A DNA stretch of 56,047 bases, from contig VFYY01000004.1 of assembly GCA_016871375.1 (NCBI GenBank), positions 1 through 56,047 of the forward strand, read 5' to 3'. Made by a program: the position numbers and the translations under genes. This document shows, one piece after another, positions 15,574 to 24,296 of the stretch (position 1 is its first letter; every line of letters begins with the position of its first letter). Below the pieces are notes generated by a model. That model searched no databases, had not been told where the DNA came from, and saw only the letters and a program-made list of their open reading frames with translations. The DNA comes from Acidimicrobiia bacterium (GTDB taxonomy: Bacteria; Acidobacteriota; Vicinamibacteria; Vicinamibacterales; UBA2999).

Positions 15574-16124
15574 ACCTCGAACTCCTCGACATCCCCGATC
15601 GACGCCGCTGGAGGGCGTGGCTGCAGACGCACCACGCCTCCAGCCCCGGCGTCTGGGTCATCTTCCACAAGGCACACACCGGCAAGCCGTCGCTCGCCTA
15701 CGAGGACTTCGTCCGCGAGGCGCTCTGCTTCGGCTGGATCGACAGCCTGGGCAAGCGGCTCGACGACGACCGCTTCCTGCGCAAGGTCACGCCGCGCAGG
15801 CCCACGAGCAAGTGGTCGGATCTGAACCGCACGCGCTGGAAGGCGCTCGAGGCCGAAGGACGGCTGGCGCCGCCCGGACGCGCGGCCGCGCCGACCGCCA
15901 ACCGCTACGCGCCGCGCCCGACGATTCCGCTGCTGCCCGCCTACATCGCACAGGCGTTCAAGGCCAACGCGAAGGCGTGGGCGTTCTTCGAGGAACTGCC
16001 GCCGGGGGAGCGCCGCAACTTCGTCGTCTGGATCCACGTCGCGAAGCGGCCGGAGACGCGTGAGCGCCGCATCCGCGAGGCGGTGACGTTGCTGGCCAAA
16101 GGCAGGAGACTTGGACTCCGCTAG
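15570..16124 (+). CDS. YdeI/OmpD-associated (bacteriocin-protection-like) family protein; start unresolved
   Basis: About 184 residues. LDIPDRRRWRAWLQTHHASSPGVWVIFHKAHTGKPSLAYEDFVREALCFGWIDSLGKRLDDDRFLRKVTPRRPTSKWS is the YdeI-family pattern. The C-terminal part PPGERRNFVVWI...KRPETRERRIREAVTLLAKGRRLGL is also typical. No ATG, GTG or TTG lies at the expected N-terminus. The frame passes through ATA at 15570, next to the MBL gene's stop, so the gene may be coupled with a non-canonical start or be N-terminally damaged. Its stop codon is supplied by the edge of repeat family A copy 2. Confidence 0.75.
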   Translation: MDLELLDIPDRRRWRAWLQTHHASSPGVWVIFHKAHTGKPSLAYEDFVREALCFGWIDSLGKRLDDDRFLRKVTPRRPTSKWSDLNRTRWKALEAEGRLAPPGRAAAPTANRYAPRPTIPLLPAYIAQAFKANAKAWAFFEELPPGERRNFVVWIHVAKRPETRERRIREAVTLLAKGRRLGLR

Positions 16125-16192
16125 AGCGGTTTCTGAAACGTCGTAGTGTCCGGCTAAAGCCGGACACTACGAAGAAGTCGAAACCGCGCTAG
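16121..16192. repeat. Hairpin repeat family A, copy 2 (short form, CTAG on both ends)
   Basis: ctagagcggtttctgaaacgtcgtagtgtccggctaaagccggacactacgaagaagtcgaaaccgcgctag is reduced to one hairpin without the central spacer. CTAG bounds both ends, and the first CTAG contains the TAG stop of the YdeI-like gene. It may also serve as that gene's terminator. Confidence 0.88.
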
Positions 16193-16296
16193 CGCGCTGA
16201 TCGACGTCGTACACGTGCCTGATACACCCGTCGATGGCGGAGACGATCAACAGGATGCTGCCGCCGGAGCCGGAGGCGTGCGGATAGAATGGCGGC

Positions 16297-16398
16297 ATGT
16301 GCCGCAACATCCGCACGCTCTTCAATTTCGATCCGCCGGCCACCGACGACGTGGCCGCCAGGGCGCGCGCCCGCGCCGCCCAGCGATTCGCCAGCTGA
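16297..16398 (+). pseudogene. Collapsed DUF2277 gene (head joined to tail)
   Basis: 33 codons: MCRNIRTLFNFDPPATDD is the invariant N-terminus of DUF2277 proteins. VAARARARAAQRFAS resembles their basic, Ala/Arg-rich C-terminus. The roughly 50 residues in between are missing without a frame change, so this is either a deletion relic or an assembly collapse. Confidence 0.65.
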
Positions 16399-16406
16399 CC
16401 GCGCCG

Positions 16407-16934
16407 ATGCCCGACGCCGGGTTGCACGTGCGCCGCGCGACGGCCGATGACGCCGAACGGATCGCGGCGGTGCTGCAGGCGGTCACGGCCGAGCGCGTCC
16501 ACTCCGCCATCGATCGGCCGTGGAGCGTCGCCGAGCAGCGGCGCTACCTGGCGTCGCTCTCGCCGCGCGACGCGTTCCATCTCGCCGCAACGGACACGGG
16601 CGAGGTGGTCGGCTATCAGAGCCTCGACCGCTACTCCACGGTGCTCGACTCCATGGCGCACGTCGGGCAGCTCGGGACGTTCGTACTGCCGGCCTGGCGC
16701 GGCCGCGGCGTCGGCCGCGCCCTGTTCGGAGAGACGACGCGCTTCGCGGCCGCGGCCGGCTACCGGAAATTCGTGATCGCCGTGCGCGCCTCCAACGCCT
16801 CCGCTCAGGCGTTCTACCGCCGCCTCGGGTTTGCCGACTGCGGCCGCCTGCAGGCGCAGGTCGTCATCGACGGCCGCGACGACGACGAAATCCTCATGGA
16901 GTTCTTCCTCACGATCTCCGGACCGGGTTGGTAA
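16407..16934 (+). CDS. GNAT-family N-acetyltransferase
   Basis: 175 residues. The N-terminal strand LHVRRATADDAERIAAVL leads to the acetyl-CoA-binding core LGTFVLPAWRGRGVGRALFGETTRFAAAAGYRKFVIAVRASNASAQAFYRRLGF, where the R/QxxGxG/A motif appears as RGRGVGRAL. The target is unknown; the nearest annotation style is ribosomal-protein or small-molecule acetyltransferase. It follows the DUF2277 remnant by 8 bp. Its 3' end overlaps the convergent FAH-family gene by 26 bp. Confidence 0.88.
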   Translation: MPDAGLHVRRATADDAERIAAVLQAVTAERVHSAIDRPWSVAEQRRYLASLSPRDAFHLAATDTGEVVGYQSLDRYSTVLDSMAHVGQLGTFVLPAWRGRGVGRALFGETTRFAAAAGYRKFVIAVRASNASAQAFYRRLGFADCGRLQAQVVIDGRDDDEILMEFFLTISGPGW

Positions 16935-17967
16935 GCGACCCGATCTTCTCGATCGCGCACACGCCCGTGTCGCCGCCTTTCAGGTACACGGGCGGCGTCC
17001 GCCCCTCCCCCACGCCGCCGGGCGTGCCGGTGCCGAGCAGATCGCCAGGCCGCAGCGTCGAGATGTTCGACGCGTAGGTCACGAGGTCGCGCACGGTGTG
17101 CGTCATGAGCGCGGTGCTGTCGTCCTGCATCACGCTGCCGTTCAGCGTGTAGCGGACGCGCAGGTTCTGCGGATCGCCGACGAAGGCGGCGGGGACGATG
17201 AAGGGGCCGCTCGGGCCGAACGTGTCGTAGCTCTTGCTGATCAGCCAGTCGGATCCGTAGCGGCCGTCGGCGCGGTCCTCGCGGTCCGACACGTCGGTCA
17301 TCGCCATGTAGCCGAAGACGTAGTCGAGCGCGCGGTCGAGCGGCACCCGTTTTGCCTGGCGGCCGATCACCGCGACGAGCTCGCACTCGTAGTCGATCTT
17401 CTCGCGGCCCGGCGGGAGCACGATCGCGTCCCTGTCCGCAATCAGCGACGACTTCAGCTTCGGGAAGAGATACGGGTTGCCGCGCGGGTCGTTCGCCTGC
17501 CTCGTCCACAGTCCCGGAATCCCGACCCGCACCTTCTCGTCGATCACCGTCGTCGTCCCCAGGGTGCGTCCGGCCTGCGCCATCTCGTTGGCATGCTCGG
17601 CGTAGTTGCGCGCGGCCATCAGGATCGCGTCCGGATCGGGGATCGGCACCAGCGTCTTCACCTGCGCGAGCTGGAACGCGAACGAGGGCGCCTGGCGCTG
17701 CGCGTCGCCGGCGAGGCGGCCGAGTCGATCGGCCATCGCGCCGTCCCAGCCGGCGATGAGCTCGTGCAGCGTCGCCGGCGCGTTCACGTTGGCGCGCGAC
17801 AGATCGACGACCAGCGAGTCGCCGACCACCAGGCCGGCGAACGCGCGGCCGCCCTCCTGGAACATGCCGAGCTTGTACGGCGCGGGCGGGTTCTGCGCCG
17901 CGCCGCTCGAGCAGCCGGGCGCCGCCAGCGCCAGAGCCGCGACCATCCCGCCCAGGACCTTTTTCAT
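16909..17967 (-). CDS. Fumarylacetoacetate hydrolase-family protein, predicted lipoprotein
   Basis: 352 residues. The N-terminus MKKVLGGMVAALALAAPGCSSG has a lipobox-like APGC, so export and lipidation are likely. The FAH domain is complete: ILMAARNYAEHANE, KLKSSLIADRDAIVLPPGREKIDYECELVAVIGRQAKRV (metal-binding Glu/Asp cluster), YMAMTDVSDRE, GPFIVPA, DLLGTGTPGGVGEGR. FAH enzymes split C-C bonds of 2,4-diketo acids or decarboxylate or hydrate related acids at the end of aromatic pathways, normally in the cytoplasm. The track start at 18060 is replaced by the ATG before the signal peptide. Confidence 0.88.
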   Translation of the reverse strand: MKKVLGGMVAALALAAPGCSSGAAQNPPAPYKLGMFQEGGRAFAGLVVGDSLVVDLSRANVNAPATLHELIAGWDGAMADRLGRLAGDAQRQAPSFAFQLAQVKTLVPIPDPDAILMAARNYAEHANEMAQAGRTLGTTTVIDEKVRVGIPGLWTRQANDPRGNPYLFPKLKSSLIADRDAIVLPPGREKIDYECELVAVIGRQAKRVPLDRALDYVFGYMAMTDVSDREDRADGRYGSDWLISKSYDTFGPSGPFIVPAAFVGDPQNLRVRYTLNGSVMQDDSTALMTHTVRDLVTYASNISTLRPGDLLGTGTPGGVGEGRTPPVYLKGGDTGVCAIEKIGSLTNPVRRS

Positions 17968-18010
17968 GTATACCCTCGTAGAAGATCGTGATGATACCCG
18001 GAGCCATCTC

Positions 18011-18403
18011 ATGAACACGAACGTGACGACCGGCTCGCTGTACACCTGGACGCAGGGCATCTACCTGCTGCACGCGTTCAGCATCCTGACGGGCATCCTC
18101 GGCGCCGCCACCGTGATCGGCGCGTTCCTCACCGGCTGGCCCTCGATCATCGCCGTGATCCTCAACTACGTGAAGCGCGCCGAGGCGCGGGGCACGTGGC
18201 TGGAGTCGCACTTCCGCTGGCAGATCCGCACCTTCTGGTACGGCCTGATGTGGGTCTGCCTGTGCGGGCTGTTCGTGCTGCTCACGCTCGGCCTCGGCAT
18301 CTTCGTCGTCTGGGTGCCGCTCGGGATCGTGACCGTCTGGTTCGTCTACCGGGTCATCCGCGGCTGGATGGCGCTGACGTCCGGGCGTCCGCTGTACGTG
18401 TAG
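18011..18403 (+). CDS. DUF4870-like small membrane protein
   Basis: 130 residues with three hydrophobic stretches: IYLLHAFSILTGILGAATVIGAFLTGWPSIIAVIL, TFWYGLMWVCLCGLFVLLTLGLGIF and VVWVPLGIVTVWFVYRVI. The spacing and the charged loop YVKRAEARGTWLESHFRWQIRTFW match DUF4870-type membrane proteins of unknown function. Start chosen at ATG 18011, 43 bp from the divergent FAH lipoprotein gene. A strong hairpin follows the stop codon. Confidence 0.78.
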   Translation: MNTNVTTGSLYTWTQGIYLLHAFSILTGILGAATVIGAFLTGWPSIIAVILNYVKRAEARGTWLESHFRWQIRTFWYGLMWVCLCGLFVLLTLGLGIFVVWVPLGIVTVWFVYRVIRGWMALTSGRPLYV

Positions 18404-18425
18404 GGGCCGACCGCGGGGTCGGCCC
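18404..18425. terminator. Bidirectional terminator-like hairpin
   Basis: gggccgacc-gcgg-ggtcggccc is a perfect 9-bp stem with a 4-nt loop. It sits exactly between the converging stops of the DUF4870-like and DinB-like genes. There is no long T tract, so it may be a weak or factor-assisted terminator. Confidence 0.6.
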
Positions 18426-18976
18426 TACCCCTGAGCGCCGCTGATCACCCGCAGGTACTCCCGCCAGGGGCCGACTTCCTCCGCGTACTGCTTCGCGATC
18501 ACGCGCGAGATCTGGACGAGGTGATCGAGGTCGTGGGCGACCCACGTGGCGAGGAGCTGCCGCAGCGTCACGACGCCGAGCGCCGGATGGCGGCCGCGGC
18601 GGTCGAGGGCCGCGTCAGTGACGTGCAGCGCGGCCAGCGCGCGAAGACTCTCGCGGCGCAGCGCCCCGAACTCGTCGAGGAGCTGCGGCAGCGTCTTTCC
18701 TTCCGACTCGCGGAACTGCGCGAAGCGATCGAAGGTCTCGAAGGCGCGCGCCTCGCCGTGCTCGAGAATGATGCGGGCGCGGGGCATCCAGTCCGTCCGC
18801 TCGCCGTGAATGAGGTGGCCGAGGACGTCGAACGGGCTCCAGGTGTCGCCGCCTTCGTGCGCCGACGTCCATCCGTCGGGCAGGCCGCGCAGCAGCGCGT
18901 CGAGCGTGGCGGGCGTCCGCGACAGGATGGCGACGGCCTCATCCAGCGCGAACGGCCGCCGCGTGCGATCCGTCAC
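18425..18976 (-). CDS. DinB-family protein
   Basis: 183 residues from a GTG that overlaps the PQQ dehydrogenase stop (GTGA). The four-helix DinB/YfiT pattern is visible: LLRGLPDGWTSAHEGGDTWSPFDVLGHLIHGERTDW and, near the end, LLATWVAHDLDHLVQISRVIAKQY. The His residues in GHLIHGE and AHDLDH match the family's metal triad. DinB proteins bind divalent metal and include thiol-dependent transferases; the substrate is unknown. Co-transcribed with the PQQ dehydrogenase. Confidence 0.85.
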   Translation of the reverse strand: MTDRTRRPFALDEAVAILSRTPATLDALLRGLPDGWTSAHEGGDTWSPFDVLGHLIHGERTDWMPRARIILEHGEARAFETFDRFAQFRESEGKTLPQLLDEFGALRRESLRALAALHVTDAALDRRGRHPALGVVTLRQLLATWVAHDLDHLVQISRVIAKQYAEEVGPWREYLRVISGAQG

Positions 18977-20724
18977 GGCAGCGCGAACACGTAGATCGCG
19001 TTGTGGGCGGGCACCGGGTTGGGGATCGCCTTCGGCATCACCTCGAGCGGCCCCGAGGTCGCCGACTGCGCGTTGCCGGTGAAGATCATCACGTACTGCT
19101 TGCCGTTCACCGCGTAGGTGATCGTGCTGTTGACGATCATCCCGCCGACCACCGCCTCCCACAGCACCGTGCCGCTGTCGGCGTCGAGCGCGCGGAAGCG
19201 GCGGTTGAGGTCGCCGAAGAACACGAGGTCGCCCGCGGTGGCCAGCGCCGAGCCGTTCACCGGCTGCGGCTGCGAGTAGATGATCCGCATCTCGCCCGTG
19301 GACGCGTCGATCCGCGCCATGTTCATGAACCTGTTCGGGTCGGACCCGGGGCGCGGCACGCCGACGCGGCGTCCGTAGCCGGTCGGGCTGTCGTTCACCG
19401 ACTCCATCGACAGGCACTGGTCGTGGAACGGGACGTAGATGGCGTTCTTGCCCGGGTGATACGCGATCTGCCAGAGGCTCCGCGTGTTGTGGAAGCACTC
19501 GAGCACGGTCTCGCGGTCGCGCCGGAACATCTTCTCGGGGTTGGCGCCGGTCTTCCCCGTCTTGACGTCCACCACGCTGAAGTTGAACTCGGGCACGTCG
19601 AACGGAAACGGCCTGCCCCAGAGGAAGCGGCCGGTCTGCCGATCCAGCGCGAACATGCCGCCGGCCTCGGCGACCGTGATCACCACGTCCTGCGCGGTGC
19701 CGCGCGCGATGTCCGGGTTGATCCACTTGACGTGCTTCGGATCCGGGTTGACGCGCGTGCGGATCAGCAGGCGCTCCTGATTGTGGTCGGCGTCCCAGTC
19801 GTCGCCCGGCAGCTCCTGGAAGTACCACGCGAGCTTGCCGGTGGCGACGTCGAGCGCGAGCGTCGAGTTGCTGTACAGCTCGGTCGGCGACATCGGCGAG
19901 ATCTCGTCGTAGCGGCCGTGGCGCTTGAAGCGCGTGTACGGGTTCGGGTTCGCGACGCCCCAGTAGACGATCTTCCGCACGGGATCGTAGGAGCCGGGCA
20001 GGCCCCAGGGACACGCTGCGCGCTGCTCGACGGGAATCTGTCCCCACGTATCGCCGCCCGGCTCACCCGGCGCGGCCGTCGTGTAGAAGCGCCACACCTC
20101 CTTGCCGGTGCGCGCGTCGTGCGCGGCAAGGAAGGCGAAGTCGCGCCGCGACTGCTGGCAGGTGCGGTTGGAGATCACCTTGCCGTCGGCGACGAGCAGG
20201 CCGCCGGCGGTGATCTGGCCGTTGTCGATCTTCGTCTCCCAGCGCAGCCGGCCGGTGGCGGCGTCGAGGGCGACGAGGAAGCCGTCGGGCGCGCCGAAGT
20301 AGATCATGTCCTCGAAGATGCCGAGGTTCTTGGCGCGCGCGGCGGCGGCGGCGACGCCCTGCGGATATTCGCGGCGGTACTCCCAGATCAGATCGCCGTT
20401 GGTCGCGTCGAGCGCCTGCACGCGGCCACCAGGCGCCATCACGTACATGACGCCGCGGTAGACGATCGGCGTGGACTCCTGCACGCCCGGCGGCAGGCCG
20501 CGCGACCACGCCATGCGGAGCTGCGCGACGTTGCCCTGGTTGATCTGGCTCAGCGGGCTGTAGCGATGCTGATCCTGCGTCCGGCTGATGTGCAGCCAGT
20601 CGGCGGGATCCGGGTTGGTCAGCACCGCGTCGGTGGCGGGGACAAACGCGGGCCGCTGCGCGTGCGCGGGAACGATCAACGCGGCAGCAAGCGACCCGGC
20701 AATCAACAGCGCGTTCTTCTTCAT
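18973..20724 (-). CDS. PQQ-dependent (quinoprotein) alcohol dehydrogenase-family protein
   Basis: 583 residues from the ATG at 20724 (MKKNALLIAGSLAAALIVPAHAQ, a Sec signal peptide). The track's longer N-terminus is not signal-like. It has the eight-bladed propeller signatures DWLHISRTQDQHRYSPLSQINQGNV, several TGKLAW/TGRFLWG tryptophan-docking motifs and GDDWDADHNQ. No heme CXXCH domain is present, so electrons would pass to a separate cytochrome that is not in this window. It oxidises an alcohol or aldehyde in the periplasm using PQQ. PQQ biosynthesis genes are also absent here. Confidence 0.88.
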   Translation of the reverse strand: MKKNALLIAGSLAAALIVPAHAQRPAFVPATDAVLTNPDPADWLHISRTQDQHRYSPLSQINQGNVAQLRMAWSRGLPPGVQESTPIVYRGVMYVMAPGGRVQALDATNGDLIWEYRREYPQGVAAAAARAKNLGIFEDMIYFGAPDGFLVALDAATGRLRWETKIDNGQITAGGLLVADGKVISNRTCQQSRRDFAFLAAHDARTGKEVWRFYTTAAPGEPGGDTWGQIPVEQRAACPWGLPGSYDPVRKIVYWGVANPNPYTRFKRHGRYDEISPMSPTELYSNSTLALDVATGKLAWYFQELPGDDWDADHNQERLLIRTRVNPDPKHVKWINPDIARGTAQDVVITVAEAGGMFALDRQTGRFLWGRPFPFDVPEFNFSVVDVKTGKTGANPEKMFRRDRETVLECFHNTRSLWQIAYHPGKNAIYVPFHDQCLSMESVNDSPTGYGRRVGVPRPGSDPNRFMNMARIDASTGEMRIIYSQPQPVNGSALATAGDLVFFGDLNRRFRALDADSGTVLWEAVVGGMIVNSTITYAVNGKQYVMIFTGNAQSATSGPLEVMPKAIPNPVPAHNAIYVFALP

Positions 20725-20807
20725 GACTCCTACCTGCGCAGCGAGCCAGGCCGTCAGGCACGCCACCGACAGACCCTTGCACATGGAATGTCCCCCCGGC
20801 GTTCGCG

Positions 20808-20813
20808 ATTGTA
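20808..20813 (-). promoter_or_regulatory. Candidate -10 element for the PQQ dehydrogenase operon
   Basis: On the minus strand TACAAT lies about 85 bp upstream of the chosen start codon. A clear -35 is not visible. It sits in the short gap between two divergent genes, so it is plausible but weak. Confidence 0.3.
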
Positions 20814-20855
20814 TTCCGTCTCGTTTCTCCAGAGTAGGATGCCGCACACGGGCCC

Positions 20856-21908
20856 ATGAGCCACATCCTGTTCTTCGTCCACGGCGTCGGCAAGCACGCG
20901 ACCGACTGGGCGGAAGCCGCGGGCGGTCCCATCGAGGCGCTGAAGGCGGCGAGCCGGCAGTACGCGTACTTCGGCGATCGCCGCCTCGAAACCCGCGTGG
21001 AGATGGTGTCGATCCACTACGACCCGATCTTCACGCAGGTCATCGCCGACTGGCAGCAGAACGCCAACGCGGTCAATGACCTCGACGCCTCGGGACAGCT
21101 GCAGACGGCGCTCGGGTGGCTCGCCGACGCGACGGAGGAGCAGTTCTGGTGGAGCCACGTCGCCGACGTGGTGCTCTACAAGCTGTCGCTGCCCTACCGC
21201 CAGATGGTGCGGACCTACATCATCAACGAGCTGGCCACGCGCATCGAGGCCGAGTTCGACGCGAACGGCAGCGCGACGTGCTCGGTGCTGGCCCACAGCC
21301 TGGGCACCGCCGTCGCCCACGACTGCCTCCACTATCTCGGCACGACGAGGTGGGGCAACGTGGCCAACCCCTTCCACCCGCGCCACTGGCGGTTCCAGCA
21401 CGTCTTCATGCTGGCCAACACGTCGCGGCTGCTCGAATCCACCGACGCCGGCATGGCCCGCGCCTACACCTCCATCGTCCGGCCCGGACCAGCCGAGGAC
21501 CCGGCGTCGTATTGCGGCACGTACTGGAACTTCCGGCACGAGTACGACCCGGTGGCCATCCCGCGGCGCTTCGACGCCGTCGGCTGGAACGGCTACTCGC
21601 TCGAGGTCGTCTCGCACTACCACGACGTCAACATCCACGGGTTCAGCCACTACCTGGCGAACCCGAGAGTGCACGTGCCGATCCTGCGCAAGGTGGTCAG
21701 GCGCTCGGCGGTGACCGACGAGGAATTCCGCGACGCGATCCACCCCGACAACTTCCCGCAGTTCCGGATCGCGCAGGTGGACAAGGCGAGGGCGCACCTC
21801 GTGGCGCTGGCGCGAGAGACGGTGACCGTCGGCGAGGATCCGGATACGCGGGCGTTCGTGCGGATGCTCCTCAACGTCTACAAGCTCCTCCAGGAGTTCC
21901 GCCAGTGA
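20856..21908 (+). CDS. Alpha/beta-hydrolase-like protein of unknown function
   Basis: 350 residues with no signal peptide. ILFFVHGVGKHATDWAEAAGG forms the first strand and oxyanion region. CSVLAHSLGTAVAHDCLHYL supplies a nucleophile elbow (AHSLG, a variant of GxSxG). A plausible acid/His pair is in EYDPVAIPRRF and HYHDVNIHGFSHYLANP. This is the architecture of large cytoplasmic lipase-like hydrolases without a known substrate. It is divergent from the PQQ dehydrogenase, and its stop overlaps the next gene's GTG (GTGA). Confidence 0.72.
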   Translation: MSHILFFVHGVGKHATDWAEAAGGPIEALKAASRQYAYFGDRRLETRVEMVSIHYDPIFTQVIADWQQNANAVNDLDASGQLQTALGWLADATEEQFWWSHVADVVLYKLSLPYRQMVRTYIINELATRIEAEFDANGSATCSVLAHSLGTAVAHDCLHYLGTTRWGNVANPFHPRHWRFQHVFMLANTSRLLESTDAGMARAYTSIVRPGPAEDPASYCGTYWNFRHEYDPVAIPRRFDAVGWNGYSLEVVSHYHDVNIHGFSHYLANPRVHVPILRKVVRRSAVTDEEFRDAIHPDNFPQFRIAQVDKARAHLVALARETVTVGEDPDTRAFVRMLLNVYKLLQEFRQ

Positions 21909-22990
21909 CCCGCATGCGACACGTCGCGGCTGGAGCGTGGCTGCTCGTCCTCATCACGGCCCAGGCCGCATTCGCGCAGGTCAACGACGTCACCGCATGG
22001 AAAGCAGCACCCGCCCACGAGGCGTCGTACGAGAGCGTGCGGCGGCGCCACGCCGATCTCCTCGGCACCTGGAGCTACGGCCGCCTCTTCACCGAGCTCG
22101 CCAGCGAGCTCGACACGAGCACGGCCTGGCCCGCGGGGGACAGGACGCGCGCGAACCTCGTCACCGCGCTGCGCGAGATGGCCGCGCGGTTCGCCGGCGA
22201 AGACGCGAAGCTGGCTGCCGCGACCGACGAGGCGTCGAAGAACGCGATCGTGAACACCATTCTCGACACCCGCCCCACGGGCCTGTTCCAGCTCGTGGAC
22301 GAGACGTGGTTCAGCGGACGGCAGTTTGTCGTGACGGCGGAGGAGGTCGAGGCGCTGCCGGCCGCGCGCTTCCAGGACTTCATGCACCGCGTCACCGTGG
22401 CCGAGCGGCTGCTCCGCGAGATGGCGCGCCCCAACCGCGCCGCCGCCGTGGCCGCCATCGCCGCCGCCGCGGAGCGCTGGCGCCAGTACGTGTTCGACGG
22501 CCGATCGCAGTATCCGTGGGAGATGGCGCTCAACGGGCTCACCACCGCGGCGCGCAGCGACATCCAGAACCCGCCGCGCCGGCAGTGGGTCCTGCTGCAT
22601 CCCGAGGTCGGCGTGGAGATGGGCCGCGGCGGCGCCAACGGCGACTACGTGACCGGCAAGGAAAGCGCGCTCGTCCAGGCGCTCGGCCACGTCTGGTACC
22701 GCTGGCCCGCGTCGGCCGGCGAGGAGCTGCGCTGGTGGGGCGTCTCCGGATCCGTCTCGCTGCGCGAGGAGCAGCGTCCCGGCGTCGGCTTCACCGTGCA
22801 CTACGGCAAGGTGGTGAACGTCGGCGTGTTGTGGCGCGAGGTCGATCGCAACGGGCGCCGCGAGCGGCTGCCGTACGTCCACACCGGCGTGGATCTCTTC
22901 CGCCTCGCGCGCAAGCGCCTGCCCGACTGGCTGTCGAAGCGGCTCGCCGACGGCAGCGCGCAGGCAGCCGCCCTCCCGGCGTCACCCTGA
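21905..22990 (+). CDS. Secreted protein of unknown function
   Basis: 361 residues from a GTG that overlaps the hydrolase stop (GTGA); an ATG at 21914 is the alternative. Signal peptide MRHVAAGAWLLVLITAQAAFAQ. The mature protein is helical in the first two thirds (RRRHADLLGTWSYGRLFTELASELD, AAVAAIAAAAERWRQYVF). The end is beta-rich and aromatic (VWYRWPASAGEELRWWGVSGSVSLREEQRPGVGFTVHYGKVVNVGVLWRE). I do not recognise the family. Coupling to the alpha/beta hydrolase suggests a shared role. Confidence 0.68.
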   Translation: MTRMRHVAAGAWLLVLITAQAAFAQVNDVTAWKAAPAHEASYESVRRRHADLLGTWSYGRLFTELASELDTSTAWPAGDRTRANLVTALREMAARFAGEDAKLAAATDEASKNAIVNTILDTRPTGLFQLVDETWFSGRQFVVTAEEVEALPAARFQDFMHRVTVAERLLREMARPNRAAAVAAIAAAAERWRQYVFDGRSQYPWEMALNGLTTAARSDIQNPPRRQWVLLHPEVGVEMGRGGANGDYVTGKESALVQALGHVWYRWPASAGEELRWWGVSGSVSLREEQRPGVGFTVHYGKVVNVGVLWREVDRNGRRERLPYVHTGVDLFRLARKRLPDWLSKRLADGSAQAAALPASP

Positions 22991-23023
22991 CAATCCGTTT
23001 TTCCCACCTGCTACCGTAGGGCG

Positions 23024-24286
23024 ATGCGCACGCGCGTCCACTACGCCTGGGTCATCGCCGGCGTCACCTTCGTCGTGCTGCTCGTGACGGCGGGCATCCG
23101 CGCCACGCCGGGCGTGCTGATGGTGTCGCTCGAGGCGGAGTTCGGGTGGACGCGGACGGTCGTCTCGGGGGCGGTGGCGATCAACATCGCGCTCTTCGGG
23201 CTGCTCGGCCCCTTCGCCGCGTCGGTGATGGACCGGTGGGGACTGCGCCGCGTCGTGCTCGGCGCGCTCGCCCTGCTCGGCATCTCGGTCGCGCTCACCA
23301 CGCGCATGCAGAACCAGTGGCAGCTCACGCTGCTGTGGGGCGTGCTGGTCGGCACGGGCACGGGCGTGACGTCGATGGTGCTGGCGGCCATCATCGCCAA
23401 CCGCTGGTTCGACGCGCGGCGCGGCCTCGTGCTGGGCGTGCTCTCCGCCGCCAACGCGACGGGACAGCTGATCTTCCTCCCGCTGCTCGCGCAGCTCGCC
23501 GCCGAGCGCGGCTGGCGCGCGGCGGCGCTCCTCGTCGCCGGCGCGGCGGCCGTGGTCTTCGTGGTCGTGCTGGTCTTCATGCGCGACCGGCCGGAAGACC
23601 TCGGGCTGCGGCGCTACGGTCGCCCGCACGACGCGCCGCCGGACACGGGACCGAGGCCGATGGCGCCGATGGCGGCGCTCGGCTTCGCGATGCGGTCGCG
23701 CGCGTTCTGGATCCTGGCGGGGACGTTCTTCGTCTGCGGCGCGAGCACCAACGGCCTCATCGGCACGCACCTCATCGCCGCCTGCCACGACTACGGCATC
23801 GCGGAGGTGCGCTCGGCGCAGCTGCTGGCGATGATGGGCATCTTCGACATCATCGGCACCACCGCCTCGGGCTGGCTGACCGACCGCTACTCGAGCCGTC
23901 ACCTGCTCTTCGGCTACTACACGCTGCGCGGGATCTCGCTGCTCTTCCTGCCGCTGACGCTGCAGAGCGGCGGCAGCCAGCTGGCGTGGTTCGCGGTGTT
24001 CTACGGTCTCGACTGGATCGCCACCGTGCCGCCGACCGTCCGGCTGACGAGCGAGGCGTTCGGCCGCGAGAACACCGGCGTGATCTACGGATGGATCGGG
24101 GCCAGCCACCAGCTCGGCGCCTCGATGGCGGCGATCGGCGCCGGCACCATCCGCCAGGTGACCGGCGACTACCAGACGGCGTTCTGGATCGCCGGCCTGC
24201 TCTGCGTCGCCGCCGGCACGTCGTTCCTCACCTTCGGCCGACGCACGTTCTCCAAGGCGCCGGCGGCCGCGCTCGCGACGGCCTGA
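23024..24286 (+). CDS. MFS transporter (OFA/monocarboxylate type)
   Basis: 420 residues with about 12 hydrophobic segments. The loop 2-3 motif is DRWGLRRVVLG, and the second half carries DRYSSRHLLFG. The N-terminus HYAWVIAGVTFVVLLVTAGIRATPGVLMVSLEAEFGWTRTVVSGA is the pattern of oxalate/formate and monocarboxylate MFS proteins, in which organic acids move with protons. It probably takes up an organic acid processed by nearby enzymes (inference). Confidence 0.88.
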   Translation: MRTRVHYAWVIAGVTFVVLLVTAGIRATPGVLMVSLEAEFGWTRTVVSGAVAINIALFGLLGPFAASVMDRWGLRRVVLGALALLGISVALTTRMQNQWQLTLLWGVLVGTGTGVTSMVLAAIIANRWFDARRGLVLGVLSAANATGQLIFLPLLAQLAAERGWRAAALLVAGAAAVVFVVVLVFMRDRPEDLGLRRYGRPHDAPPDTGPRPMAPMAALGFAMRSRAFWILAGTFFVCGASTNGLIGTHLIAACHDYGIAEVRSAQLLAMMGIFDIIGTTASGWLTDRYSSRHLLFGYYTLRGISLLFLPLTLQSGGSQLAWFAVFYGLDWIATVPPTVRLTSEAFGRENTGVIYGWIGASHQLGASMAAIGAGTIRQVTGDYQTAFWIAGLLCVAAGTSFLTFGRRTFSKAPAAALATA

Positions 24287-24296
24287 GCCCACTAAG

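Noticed and set aside
18973-20724. Calling the PQQ dehydrogenase lanthanide-dependent (XoxF)
   Set aside because: The diagnostic Asp next to the catalytic Asp could not be aligned with confidence by eye.
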